Shown here: piece after piece, positions 8,214 through 16,979 of the stretch
How the letters are laid out: every line of letters begins with the position of its first letter
Numbering within the stretch: the first letter of the stretch is position 1
Origin: an uncultured Burkholderiales bacterium
GTDB taxonomy: Bacteria; Pseudomonadota; Gammaproteobacteria; Burkholderiales; Burkholderiaceae_C
Direction: 5' to 3'
Length of the DNA stretch: 30,231 nucleotides
NCBI GenBank assembly: GCA_937927685.1
Contig: CALBSC010000015.1
Location: 1-30,231 of the forward strand
Notes under the pieces: model-generated
The model's database searches: none
What the model was told of the DNA's origin: nothing
What the model saw: the letters and a program-made list of their open reading frames with translations, nothing else
Position numbers and translations under genes: made by a program

Positions 8214-8612
8214 ATGACGAAAATTCTCTCCAAAGCAGAAATCCTGCAAAGCAGTGACATGCGCATCCAGTTGGTCGCAGTTCCCGAATGGGGTGGGAGC
8301 GTTCGACTGCGCTCCCTCACGGGAGCAGAGCGCGATGCGTTCGAAGCCACCCTGGTCAAGGAAGTGGACGGCAAACGAGTCCCCGACATGGACAACCTGC
8401 GTGCAAAGCTCCTCGCAGCCACCGTCGTTGACGAAGACGACAGGCAGATCTTCACACCGTACGACCTGGCTGCGCTTGGTCGAAAGAGCGCAGTGGCGCT
8501 TGATCGGGTGTTCACGGTGGCCCAGCGTTTGAACGGCATGAGCGCTGATGCGGTGGAGGAGTCCGTAAAAAACTCCGACAGCGCCCCGGAAGGCGCTTTT
8601 ACTTCCGACTAG
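8214..8612 (+). CDS. Tail assembly chaperone, G-like
   Basis: A 132-residue product that takes the place of lambda gpG. It coats the tape measure protein and recruits tail tube subunits. The ATG at 8214 is preferred over the GTG at 8211 because AGGGA at 8202-8206 is spaced 7 bases from it. The protein has LSKAEILQSSDMRIQLVAVP, RLRSLTGAERDAFEATLVKE and the helical end LDRVFTVAQRLNGMSADAVEE. Near its 3' end the heptamer A AAA AAC lies exactly in frame for a -1 shift, followed by a stem-loop. A minority of ribosomes should therefore make a longer fusion of about 238 residues that reads into the next gene. Confidence 0.85.
   Translation: MTKILSKAEILQSSDMRIQLVAVPEWGGSVRLRSLTGAERDAFEATLVKEVDGKRVPDMDNLRAKLLAATVVDEDDRQIFTPYDLAALGRKSAVALDRVFTVAQRLNGMSADAVEESVKNSDSAPEGAFTSD
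8567..8597 (+). other. Programmed -1 ribosomal frameshift signal
   Basis: The slippery heptamer A AAA AAC (8567-8573) is positioned in frame as gtA AAA AAC. A 6-base spacer (8574-8579) and a perfect 6-bp hairpin follow: AGCGCC at 8580-8585 and GGCGCT at 8592-8597, with a 6-base loop. The -1 frame from 8573 is open without a stop through to 8929. This is the arrangement of the lambda G/GT frameshift, with one of the most slip-prone heptamers known in bacteria. Confidence 0.88.
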
Positions 8613-8626
8613 CGCTGGCACTAGGG

Positions 8627-8929
8627 ATGACGGTGCGCCAGTTGCTCGAGAACATCGACAGCTTCGAGCTCACCGAGTGGCTTGCCTACGACCAGATTGA
8701 ACCCTTTGGCCCCCAGCGGGAGGATTTGCGGGCGGGGCTCATCTGCAGCACTGTGGCCAACCACAGCATGAGTCCACCAAAAAAACCCCAGCGACCCAGC
8801 GACTACATGCTGTTCGCAGGTGAAGCAGGGGAACGCAAATCCAAGCCCGTGCTGCTCGCGGACCCCAAAGCTCAGTCCGATCTGATCCGACAGGCCATTT
8901 TTGGCATCTCTTCACCCACTTCTGGTTAA
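8627..8929 (+). CDS. Tail assembly chaperone, T-like part (DUF4035-like)
   Basis: From the ATG at 8627 this gives 100 residues, but the frame is already open from 8573. It is therefore probably expressed mainly as the C-terminal part of the G-T frameshift fusion. The sequence MTVRQLLENIDSFELTEWLA, YDQIEPFGPQREDLRAGLI and TVANHSMSPPKKPQRPSDYM matches the small phage proteins that follow the G-like chaperone. In lambda the T part binds the tail tube protein and brings it to the tape measure protein. An independent start at 8627 has only a weak ribosome site (CTAGGG). The tape measure gene begins 6 bases after the stop. Confidence 0.83.
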   Translation: MTVRQLLENIDSFELTEWLAYDQIEPFGPQREDLRAGLICSTVANHSMSPPKKPQRPSDYMLFAGEAGERKSKPVLLADPKAQSDLIRQAIFGISSPTSG

Positions 8930-8935
8930 GCCCCC

Positions 8936-11731
8936 ATGTCGCTTGGTACTCTTGTCGTCGAACTGACCGCGAACGTCGCTAAGTTTCAAAGTGACTTGGG
9001 GCGTGCCGAGCAGATTGCGCAAAACACCGCGCGCAAAATCGATGCGCAGTTTGGCATCGTGAAGAATGCGCTGGCCACCTTCGGTGTGGGGCTGGCTTCA
9101 TTTGCCAGTTTTGATGCGCTGGCCAAGAAGATTGATGGAGTGATCTCTTCAGCCGCAGGTTTGCAGCAACTCTCCGAGCGGACGGGTGCCACGGTTGAGA
9201 ACCTCTCCGCTTTGGCCTCTGTAGCCAAGCTCTCGGGCACTGACACAGACCTCCTGGCCGGTGGAATGCAAAAGCTATCTCGCGCCATGGTGGACGCTCA
9301 GCAAGGCGGAGCGAAGACCACTGCTGCATTCAATGCAATTGGAATCAGCACCAAGGATCTGGCCTCCAAGCGGCCGGACGAGATATTTATTCGCATTGCC
9401 ACGGAACTGGCCAAGTATCAGGATGGCGCGGCTAAGACGGCGCTCGCCCAAGATTTGTTGGGCAAGTCCGGCGCCAACTTGCTGCCGGTGATGAAAGATT
9501 TGGCCGAGGTGGGTGACTTGCAGGTGAAGGTCACCTCCGAACAGGCTCAGATGGCCGATGAGTACGAGAAGAACCTGGTTCGGCTCAAGGCTTCGACCGA
9601 TGCCATCTTCAAGAAGATCGGGCTGGAGCTGGTCCCGGTGCTCAATGCCTTCACCAAGGCAATCCTGGAGAGCCAAAACGCCAATGATGGCCTGCGAGCA
9701 AGCGTCAACGCCTTGGCCAAGGATGGTTCTATCCGGGACTGGGCCGAGAGTGCCGCCATTGGCGTGGCGTATTTCATCGACGTGGCAAGCGTCATCCCCG
9801 ACCTCTTCAACATGGTCGGCAAAACCATTGGTGCTGCTGCGGCTCAGTTCATGGGCCTCATCGATGTAGTCAAGGGGACTGGCCAGGCTCTCTCAGGTGA
9901 ATTCACCAAGGGGGTGCAGACTGCCCAGGCGGGGCTCTCCCAAATCAAGGGGGTGGGAGACCTCTGGGCCAAGGACATGCATGAGATCTGGAACCGGCCA
10001 CTCTTCTCCGATCGATTGAAGAAGCAGTTGGAGGAGGCGAGAAAGTCAACCGGCTCAGCACCCCGTCCTTCGCTTCCCAATCTGAATCTGGGCGGGGATA
10101 ACGAGCTATTGAAGAAGCAGCTCGAGGGGCAGTTGAAGCTCCTTGAGCGGCAGATCCAGGAAGAACAGCGTCTGTGGCAGACCCGGGAGCAATTCCTGGC
10201 CCACTTCTACAGCGACGACCTGGTCTCGATCGCGGACTACTACGGATCACGCCAGAATGCGGCGGAAGAGCACCTTCGCAATACCCAGGAGCTCTTTGAC
10301 CGGGAGATTGCAGCTCTCAAGAGCTATCAGTCCAAGGTCAATGACGCCAAGGCCAAGCTCGATGCACAGAACCGGATCGAGGATGTGCAGGAGCGCTCGC
10401 GTCAACTCACCATTGATGCGCAAACCAAGTCCTTGTTCCTGAATCTGGAGCAGGCCAAGGCTACACGCGCTTACAACGATGAGGTGGAGCGACTCAACAT
10501 CCGGCTCTTGGAGCTGCAAGGCAATCTGGCCGAGGCGGGTAAGCGCCAGACGGCGCTTCAGGACCGGCAAATCAGACGGCGCCTGACGGTTGAGGGCAAC
10601 ACGCAGGGCCTGGACACGCTCGACCAACTTGAGAAGCTTCAAAACGCCCGCTCGGCCATGGGCGAGCTGAGCCTGAAGTCAGCCGGTATCGAGGAAATGC
10701 TCGGGGCCACTGAGTCAAGGGTAGCGGCTCAACGCCAGACTGGCGCGATCACTGAGCTGGAGTCGATGGCCAAGCTGTCGGTTGCGCGTAGCCAGGCGGT
10801 CTCGCAACTGACCGAAATAGCCAACCAGATGATGGCCGTGGCGCAAGCCTCAGGGGACAACCGCATGATCGCCAACGTCGAGGCCTTCCGGGCCAAGATC
10901 GAGCAATTGGCGGCTTCAAGCGATGTGCTGGGCGCCAAGTTTCGCCTGATCTTTGAAGACAACCTCACCAACTTCTTCACGGATTTGGTGAGTGGTGCCA
11001 AGACCTTCAAGGCGGCATTCCTGGAAATGGCTCGCGGCATTGAGCAGGCCATCACCCGCATCGTGGCCCAAAACCTCGCGCAAAGCCTATTCGGTAATGG
11101 CGGGATGTTTGGTGGTGCATTTGGCGGAGGTACGGCTGGAGCGATGGCAGGTGGAGTTTCGGCGGGCCTGGGTGGGTGGCTCAATGGCGTTGTGGGTTCA
11201 ATTTTTGGCACAGCCATGGGGGGTGCTCCTGCGGCAGCGTTATCCACAGCCAGTAGCGGCACTGGGTTGACCATCCCCGCCAGCGTCTTTTCTCTGCCTG
11301 CGCGCGCTGGTGGGGGTGATGTGCTCTCCAGCCAAGCGTATTTGGTGGGCGAGCAGGGCCCTGAGGTATTTGTTCCGAAAGGGGCTGGATTTATCGTGTC
11401 GAATGACCGGCTGGCCAGCTATGAGCGACTGGTCACGACCGCAACCAAAGGGCCCGCCGGGATGTGGAGTGGAAGTGGCATTGCTTCATTGCCTGCTCGT
11501 GCAGATGGTGGAGATGTTTATCCCAACCAAGCGTACCTGGTGGGTGAGCGCGGGCCTGAGGTGTTCGTTCCGCGGGAGGTTGGATCCAGCAATTCAAACC
11601 AAAGGGGTGGCAACGGTGGCACCGTGATTGTCAATAACCACTTCGCGCCGGGTACAGATATGCGGACCATTGACCAGGCTGCCATGCAGATCGGCCAGCG
11701 GGTTCAGCGGGCAATGCGGAGAAACTTCTGA
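8936..11731 (+). CDS. Tape measure protein
   Basis: This 931-residue protein sets tail length and is ejected with the DNA. The start MSLGTLVVELTANVAKFQSD is family-typical. It is followed by helical regions and a hydrophobic stretch NALATFGVGLASFASFDALA (about residues 44-65). Long coiled-coil helices run from about 380 to 680. The lambda-like C-terminal segment FFTDLVSGAKTFKAAFLEMA and AITRIVAQNLAQSLFG is followed by a Gly/Ala-rich region. Near the C-terminus two copies of a motif 'SLPARA.GGDV....AYLVGE.GPEVFVP' occur, starting at residues 786 and 851. The stop overlaps the next start as TGATG. By the usual rule of about 1.5 angstrom per residue, the tail would be roughly 140 nm, which is an estimate. 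Confidence 0.95.
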   Translation: MSLGTLVVELTANVAKFQSDLGRAEQIAQNTARKIDAQFGIVKNALATFGVGLASFASFDALAKKIDGVISSAAGLQQLSERTGATVENLSALASVAKLSGTDTDLLAGGMQKLSRAMVDAQQGGAKTTAAFNAIGISTKDLASKRPDEIFIRIATELAKYQDGAAKTALAQDLLGKSGANLLPVMKDLAEVGDLQVKVTSEQAQMADEYEKNLVRLKASTDAIFKKIGLELVPVLNAFTKAILESQNANDGLRASVNALAKDGSIRDWAESAAIGVAYFIDVASVIPDLFNMVGKTIGAAAAQFMGLIDVVKGTGQALSGEFTKGVQTAQAGLSQIKGVGDLWAKDMHEIWNRPLFSDRLKKQLEEARKSTGSAPRPSLPNLNLGGDNELLKKQLEGQLKLLERQIQEEQRLWQTREQFLAHFYSDDLVSIADYYGSRQNAAEEHLRNTQELFDREIAALKSYQSKVNDAKAKLDAQNRIEDVQERSRQLTIDAQTKSLFLNLEQAKATRAYNDEVERLNIRLLELQGNLAEAGKRQTALQDRQIRRRLTVEGNTQGLDTLDQLEKLQNARSAMGELSLKSAGIEEMLGATESRVAAQRQTGAITELESMAKLSVARSQAVSQLTEIANQMMAVAQASGDNRMIANVEAFRAKIEQLAASSDVLGAKFRLIFEDNLTNFFTDLVSGAKTFKAAFLEMARGIEQAITRIVAQNLAQSLFGNGGMFGGAFGGGTAGAMAGGVSAGLGGWLNGVVGSIFGTAMGGAPAAALSTASSGTGLTIPASVFSLPARAGGGDVLSSQAYLVGEQGPEVFVPKGAGFIVSNDRLASYERLVTTATKGPAGMWSGSGIASLPARADGGDVYPNQAYLVGERGPEVFVPREVGSSNSNQRGGNGGTVIVNNHFAPGTDMRTIDQAAMQIGQRVQRAMRRNF
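11291..11585 (+). repeat. Two diverged tandem copies in tape measure C-terminus
   Basis: A segment of about 33 codons starting at 11291 recurs at 11486, exactly 195 bases (65 codons) later. The shared core encodes YLVGE.GPEVFVP preceded by SLPARA and GGDV. The copies differ at many third positions, so the duplication is old or kept by selection. Most tape measure proteins show this GE.GPE motif once. Confidence 0.8.
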
Positions 11732-12366
11732 TGGCATTCATTGAGTCACCAAGATTTCCCGCTACCATCTCCTATCACTCCACCGGTGGCCCGGTCTGGA
11801 AAACCCAGGTCGTGCAGACCTCCAGCGGTCGCGAGCAGCGCATCCAGACCTGGCAGGATGCCATGCGGCATTGGGATGCCATGAACGGAGTGCGCACCGA
11901 CACGGAGCTCGATCAACTCCACGCTTGGTTCATGGTGACCGGGGGGATGGCCAACGGGTTTCGCTGGAAAGACCCCAAAGACTTCACCGCGACCTCGTCA
12001 AACGGCACGGGCATCGTGAACACGACCGGCCTGGGCAACGGGACGGCCTCTGGGCAGCTTTACAAGAAATACACCCTCGGCTCAAACACCTACGCCCGCA
12101 AGATCACCAAGCCGGTCGCTAACACAGTGCTGATCAAGAAAAATGGAGTAGCACTTACATTTGGTGTGAGTGCCGGTCAATGCCAGCTCGACACCACCAC
12201 CGGGATCGTCACCTTTTACGGTACCGCACCCACCGTCACCGACACACTCACCTGGACGGGTGAATTTGACGTGCCGGTGCGCTTTGACACTGACAAATTC
12301 AGCGCAAGTTATGAAGACCTGAACGCCAGCAGCGTCACACTGCCGGTGGTGGAGATTCGAGTATGA
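11731..12366 (+). CDS. Distal tail protein, DUF2460 family
   Basis: A 211-residue protein of the DUF2460 family, counterpart of the gene transfer agent gp12-type distal tail protein that forms the first ring of the tail tip. Family marks are SPRFPATISYHSTGGPVWKT, then QTSSGREQRIQTWQDAMRHW, MVTGGMANGFRWKDPKDF and the end VPVRFDTDKFSASYED with LPVVEIRV. It begins in a TGATG overlap with the tape measure stop, with GGAG upstream, and ends in an ATGA overlap with the next gene. Together with the following DUF2163 and NlpC genes it forms a conserved tail-tip trio. Confidence 0.92.
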   Translation: MAFIESPRFPATISYHSTGGPVWKTQVVQTSSGREQRIQTWQDAMRHWDAMNGVRTDTELDQLHAWFMVTGGMANGFRWKDPKDFTATSSNGTGIVNTTGLGNGTASGQLYKKYTLGSNTYARKITKPVANTVLIKKNGVALTFGVSAGQCQLDTTTGIVTFYGTAPTVTDTLTWTGEFDVPVRFDTDKFSASYEDLNASSVTLPVVEIRV

Positions 12367-13451
12367 GAAGCGTTTCCACTGCCTTGGCGACCCATCTGGC
12401 AGGAGAGGTTGTTACCCTGGCCACGCTGTGGAAGATTGTTCGTACGGACGGCCAGGTCTTTGGCTTTACCGATCACGACCAAGACATCACCGTCGGGGGG
12501 CAGACTTATCTCAGCACCGGGGGGCATACCTCTTCGGCTATTTCCTGGTCGTCGGACCTCGCCAACTCCAACCAGGAGGTGACGGCAGTGTTTGACAGTG
12601 CTGCGATCACGGCTTCGGACGTCAATGCGGGCCTGTGGGATTTCGCAGCCGTGACCCTGTATCTGGTCAACTACGCCGATCTGACCATGGGCACCCTGCC
12701 ACTCACCACGGGTGTTTTGGGCCAGGTGACCCTGAAACGTGGCCAGTACGTTGCAGAACTTCGGGGACTGGCGCAGTTGCTGGACCAGGAGATTGGCGAG
12801 CTTTACTCGGCCACCTGCCGGGCGGAGTTTGGCGACAGCAAGTGCAAAGTCGATCTGACCCCGTACACATTCACGGCAACCGTGAGCTCAGTCACCAATA
12901 AACGAGTGTTTGGAGCCACCTCGCTCAGTCAAGTAGGCCCGACGCTCAGCTACATCACGACCCCTTACACGGTTTCGGCCAGTTCCATTTACGTCATCAG
13001 CCCAGTAATGCCACAAGGCGGCACCTGGGTCTCCAATATCCAGGTCAAAAAGGCCCAAACGGGCGAAGTGATGACCCTGGTGGGCTCCAGTCCCGTCAAA
13101 GGCCAATACAGCGTGAGCGCCGGGGTCTACACCTTCTCCGCTCTCGATTCGGGTCTTGCCGTTACCTTTGAGTTCAACTACTCACAGGGGTATTTCACCT
13201 ACGGCAAGGTCACCTGGCTCACCGGGGGCAATGCGGGTTACAAGATGGATGTGCGCAAGTTCTCGCCGGGCCTCGTGACCTTGGCCTTACCGATGACTCA
13301 TGACATCACGGTCGGGGACACGTTCTCGATCGTGGCCGGGTGTGACGACACGCTCACCACCTGCAAGACGCGCTACAACAATTTCGTCAACTTTCGTGGT
13401 GAGCCCTATCTCCCGGGTAACGACCGCGTGCTGCGCAATCAGGGGTCGTGA
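12363..13451 (+). CDS. Tail-tip hub protein, DUF2163 family
   Basis: A 362-residue baseplate hub protein, like gene transfer agent gp13. Typical features are LWKIVRTDGQVFGFTDHDQD near the start, then a Cys pair in CRAEFGDSKCKVDL (about residues 150-165). The C-terminal signature is GCDDTLTTCKTRYNNFVNFR followed by GEPYLPGND. The paired Cys residues may bind a metal or iron-sulphur cluster, as proposed for related tail-tip proteins, but that is an inference. Between the two conserved halves there is a longer beta-rich middle (about residues 185-300) than in minimal family members. Coupled to its neighbours by ATGA and TGATG. Confidence 0.92.
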   Translation: MRSVSTALATHLAGEVVTLATLWKIVRTDGQVFGFTDHDQDITVGGQTYLSTGGHTSSAISWSSDLANSNQEVTAVFDSAAITASDVNAGLWDFAAVTLYLVNYADLTMGTLPLTTGVLGQVTLKRGQYVAELRGLAQLLDQEIGELYSATCRAEFGDSKCKVDLTPYTFTATVSSVTNKRVFGATSLSQVGPTLSYITTPYTVSASSIYVISPVMPQGGTWVSNIQVKKAQTGEVMTLVGSSPVKGQYSVSAGVYTFSALDSGLAVTFEFNYSQGYFTYGKVTWLTGGNAGYKMDVRKFSPGLVTLALPMTHDITVGDTFSIVAGCDDTLTTCKTRYNNFVNFRGEPYLPGNDRVLRNQGS

Positions 13452-13864
13452 TGGCCACAGGTCTGGATGTGGTGCGCGTTGCTCGCACCTGGCTTGGCAC
13501 GCCTTATCACCACCAGGGGCGTGTCAAAGGCGCTGGGGTTGACTGTGCAGGGCTGTTGGTTGGTGTGGCCAAAGAACTTGGCCTGAGTGATTTCGACGTC
13601 ACTGGTTACAGCGGGCGACCGAATGGCGACTCGCTGACCCGGGTCTGCCAGGAGCAAATGACGCCCATCACCCTGGAGCAATTAAGCCCGGGCGATGTGT
13701 TGCTCTTCAAATTCGAGGCCCATGCCGGGCACTTGGGAATTTTCATCGGGGATAACACCCTGATTCATTCATACATGCCCCGTCGCCGGGTGGTCGAGCA
13801 CAGCCTCGATGCCCGGTGGTGGAGCCTAGTGGCGGGCCAGTACCGGCTGCCTGGAGTGGTCTGA
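13451..13864 (+). CDS. NlpC/P60-family tail-tip peptidase
   Basis: A 137-residue cysteine peptidase placed in the tail tip, where it is expected to cut peptidoglycan cross-links or stems during DNA entry. The catalytic Cys is Cys32 in GVDCAGLLVG and the predicted His is His94 in HLGIFIG. A third polar residue is likely His106 in LIHSY. The start is set at the ATG at 13451, overlapping the previous stop by one base (TGATG), because AGGGG at 13441-13445 is better spaced to it than to the GTG at 13448. The gene order after DUF2460 and DUF2163 is the standard one. It overlaps the J-like gene by one base. Confidence 0.93.
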   Translation: MATGLDVVRVARTWLGTPYHHQGRVKGAGVDCAGLLVGVAKELGLSDFDVTGYSGRPNGDSLTRVCQEQMTPITLEQLSPGDVLLFKFEAHAGHLGIFIGDNTLIHSYMPRRRVVEHSLDARWWSLVAGQYRLPGVV

Positions 13865-16800
13865 TGCAGCTTGCAATTTCAGTCGCTGGAGCCGCGATTG
13901 GCTTTGCTTTGGGTGGCCCAACGGGCGCGCAATGGGGCTGGATGGCGGGGTCGTTGGCTGGGGCAGTGCTGTTCCCTCAGCACACCGAAGGCCCACACAT
14001 GGGCGACCTCAAAGTGCAGGGCAGCACCTACGGTCAGCCGATCCCCGTGCCCTACGGGATGAGCCGCATGTCAGGCAACGTGATCTGGGCCGCCGATCCA
14101 GTGGAGCACTCGAACACCCAAAGCGCCAAAGGCGGTCCCACCGTTACCACATACAGCTCCACCGAGTCATTTGCCGTCGGTATCTGTGAAGGCCCTATTG
14201 TTGGTGTGCGTCGCATTTGGGCGAGCGGCAAGCTGATCTACGACATGACGCCTGGGGCTACATCCGACAACGTCGTGGCCAGCGCCCTGATCGCTGCCCC
14301 CGGGCTCAAAATCTACTTGGGCGACGAGACCCAAGTGGCTGATCCGACCATGGAATCGTATTTGGGCGTTGGGAACGCGCCAGCCCATCGAGGCATGGCC
14401 TATGCGGTTTTCACGGACAATGACCTCACCCCGTATGGCAACAACCTGCCCATGCTCTCGTTTGAGGTGGTCACTGCTGCCCCCGAGACTTGGAAGGAGC
14501 AACTGCTGGCCGATTGGACCTACACCAGCTCATTGGGTTCGTTTTTCTCTGCCCCTTACCTCGATCCGAACAATCTCCAGGCCATGGCCTGGGCCTATTA
14601 CTACCCCTATACCAACGTCAAACTCGCCACGATCACCACCTACGGGGTTTCGCCCAACGGCAACTTGTCGATCTCCTACCCGGGCGATTTCCCCTACAAG
14701 GGACGCAGCGACACCCCGGGGGCATTGGTTGCAGGTGCCAGCACTTTGAATTGGTTTGATTACCAGGGCGTCGTTCATCCGACGGCAATCCCAAATTTGT
14801 CACCCATCGCGGACGGCAGCAGCTTCGTCAAATCAGGCAACGTGATCTGGGCAACGTCCAACTCAGCCGGTGGACCTTTCAATATTTACCGGGGTGAGAT
14901 TGATACGGCCAACCTGGTGACTTCCAGCACCTCTGGGGCTTTTTCGATTCTGGGGGTCTCGGCCAGCTACCTCTATGTCGCAAACGCCACAACCGGCGCG
15001 ATCTATCGCTATAACAGAGACACACTGGCTCTGGTCAATACGGTGATGACCAGTAGCGTTGGTGGCGGTATTGATGGCGGCCAGGTGGTCAATGACTCGC
15101 TCATTTATGTGTCCTACGCAGGCACGGGCTTCTACAAGCTGGATTTGCTCGCGGGGACCACCACGGCGATGGGTCAGTTTGGCTCAGGTGGGCACGCCCA
15201 TTCGTTTTTGGTGGTCAACGATCAGTTGATTTTTTACACCGTCAGCAGTTTGTCGGATTTGCGGCTTTACCTGCTGCACAAGTCCATCGACTCCAACGGC
15301 GTGCCTTTGTCTTCGATCGTGAGCGATATTTGCACACGGGTGGGTCTTCAGAGTAGCCAATTCAACGTCGCGCAACTGTCTGACTCGGTGTTGGGCTACA
15401 CACTCTCCACCCGTTCGTCTGCCAAGAGTTTTTTGCAACCCTTGATGTCGGGCTACTTCTTCGATGCCACGGATACGGACGCCAAGCTCAAATTTGTGAA
15501 GCGTGGGGGCACGTCGCTTGTCACCATTCCCGCGAGTGATCTGGGTGCAGCCACCGACCCCAGGAGCGAGGAGGGGCTCAACCCGCTCATTGCCATGCGC
15601 ACGATGGAGCTGGAGCTGCCGCAGGTGGTGGAGATGACGTACTTTGGTTGGCAGAACAACTATGAAAACGCCACACAGCGCGCCTTCAGGATGGTCACCT
15701 CATCGATGCAAAAAGCCTCGATCCAGCTCCCTGTGGTGTTTCAAGACCAGGAGGCCCGCCAACGCTGCGAACTGATGCTGTGGAGCCAGTGGACCGCTCG
15801 CACCCAGTTTTCGTTCGCGACCACGCTGCAATATCTGAGATACGAACCCTGCGACGTGGTGACGGTGACCGACCCTGACACGGGCGACACCTTCACGGTG
15901 CGCCTGACCAAGTGCGAGAACAATGGCCAAGGCCAGCTCAAATGGACGGCCCTCAGCGAAGACCCCACGATCTACACCTTGAGCCAAGCGGGCGTTGCCG
16001 GGTATCCCGGCTATGCAGCACAGTCGATTGGCTACGCGGGCCCCACCAAACTGGTGGTGCTGGATGTGCCCCCTTTGCGCGACACCGACACGACTCAAAA
16101 CCTATACGTGGCTGCCTGCGGTTATGCCAGCACTTGGCCAGGGGCCACGGTTCAACTCTCCCGCGACGGCGGGTTGACCTACGACGCGGCGGTCTCTTTG
16201 ACCACGCCAGCCACGATTGGCTTCACTACCAACACTCTGGCGAACTTCGCTGGAGGCAATCAGCCCGATGAGTTGAGCACTGTGACCGTCGAGCTCATCA
16301 GCGGCACGCTCAGCAGCACCACGAACGCTGGTCTCTATGCGGGTACCAACGCGGCGTTGATTGGGGGTGAGCTGGTGTATTTCCGCGATGCCACCCTGAT
16401 CTACACCTCAACCTACCGTTTGAGCGGCTTTTTACGCGCCAGGCAGGGCACAGAGTGGGCTATGTCCACTCACGCAAGCGGTGACCTCTTTGTGCTGCTC
16501 TCAAGCACCACCCTGGCCACCGTGCCGCTGCAACTGGCTGATCTCGGCAACACCCTCAAGTTCTTGCCAATCACCTTGGGGCAAACGGCCAATTCAGCCA
16601 ATGCCGTGTCGGTGACGGTGAGCGATGCCTGTGTGCGGCCTCTGGCCCCAAGCGGCACTGTGGCCTTGCGAGGCTCGAGCAGCTCCACGACCGACATCAC
16701 GCTCAACTGGACGCGCAGAGCCCGGGTCAACGCCGCCTGGCTGAACGGCACCGATGTCCCCCTGGACGAGTCTTCGGAGAGCTACCAAGTTCAGGTCTTC

Positions 16801-16977
16801 AGTGGTTCGACCTTGAAGCGAACCGTCACCGTGACCGCAGCTCAGACTTGGGTGTACAGCGCGGCCAACATCACCGCCGACGGCTTCACTGCTGGTCAAA
16901 CGATCACCCTGACCGTTGCCCAAAACAGCGACCAGGGTGTCCTGGGTCGAGCCGCTACCACCACCATCGTAAGGTAA
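13864..16977 (+). CDS. Large tail-tip protein (J-like, host contact)
   Basis: A 1037-residue central tip protein. The start is the ATG at 13864 (TGATG overlap, GGAG upstream); a GTG at 13816 inside the peptidase gene is less likely. The N-terminus is a Gly/Ala hydrophobic stretch followed by GDLKVQGSTYGQPIPVPYGM, typical of phage tail proteins of this class. After the conserved N-terminal part, residues about 295-475 contain four beta-propeller-like repeats. The conserved middle resumes at SDICTRVGLQSSQFNV and SAKSFLQPLMSGYFFDATDT, continuing to LRYEPCDVVTVTDPDTGDT. The C-terminal end (about 930-1037) looks like a fibronectin type III fold. It probably carries adhesin attachment or receptor-binding functions. 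Confidence 0.92.
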   Translation: MQLAISVAGAAIGFALGGPTGAQWGWMAGSLAGAVLFPQHTEGPHMGDLKVQGSTYGQPIPVPYGMSRMSGNVIWAADPVEHSNTQSAKGGPTVTTYSSTESFAVGICEGPIVGVRRIWASGKLIYDMTPGATSDNVVASALIAAPGLKIYLGDETQVADPTMESYLGVGNAPAHRGMAYAVFTDNDLTPYGNNLPMLSFEVVTAAPETWKEQLLADWTYTSSLGSFFSAPYLDPNNLQAMAWAYYYPYTNVKLATITTYGVSPNGNLSISYPGDFPYKGRSDTPGALVAGASTLNWFDYQGVVHPTAIPNLSPIADGSSFVKSGNVIWATSNSAGGPFNIYRGEIDTANLVTSSTSGAFSILGVSASYLYVANATTGAIYRYNRDTLALVNTVMTSSVGGGIDGGQVVNDSLIYVSYAGTGFYKLDLLAGTTTAMGQFGSGGHAHSFLVVNDQLIFYTVSSLSDLRLYLLHKSIDSNGVPLSSIVSDICTRVGLQSSQFNVAQLSDSVLGYTLSTRSSAKSFLQPLMSGYFFDATDTDAKLKFVKRGGTSLVTIPASDLGAATDPRSEEGLNPLIAMRTMELELPQVVEMTYFGWQNNYENATQRAFRMVTSSMQKASIQLPVVFQDQEARQRCELMLWSQWTARTQFSFATTLQYLRYEPCDVVTVTDPDTGDTFTVRLTKCENNGQGQLKWTALSEDPTIYTLSQAGVAGYPGYAAQSIGYAGPTKLVVLDVPPLRDTDTTQNLYVAACGYASTWPGATVQLSRDGGLTYDAAVSLTTPATIGFTTNTLANFAGGNQPDELSTVTVELISGTLSSTTNAGLYAGTNAALIGGELVYFRDATLIYTSTYRLSGFLRARQGTEWAMSTHASGDLFVLLSSTTLATVPLQLADLGNTLKFLPITLGQTANSANAVSVTVSDACVRPLAPSGTVALRGSSSSTTDITLNWTRRARVNAAWLNGTDVPLDESSESYQVQVFSGSTLKRTVTVTAAQTWVYSAANITADGFTAGQTITLTVAQNSDQGVLGRAATTTIVR

Positions 16978-16979
16978 CC

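Noticed and set aside
13816..13863. Upstream GTG start for the J-like protein
   Set aside because: It would overlap the NlpC/P60 gene by 49 bases. The ATG at 13864 has a ribosome site and the TGATG junction used by its neighbours.
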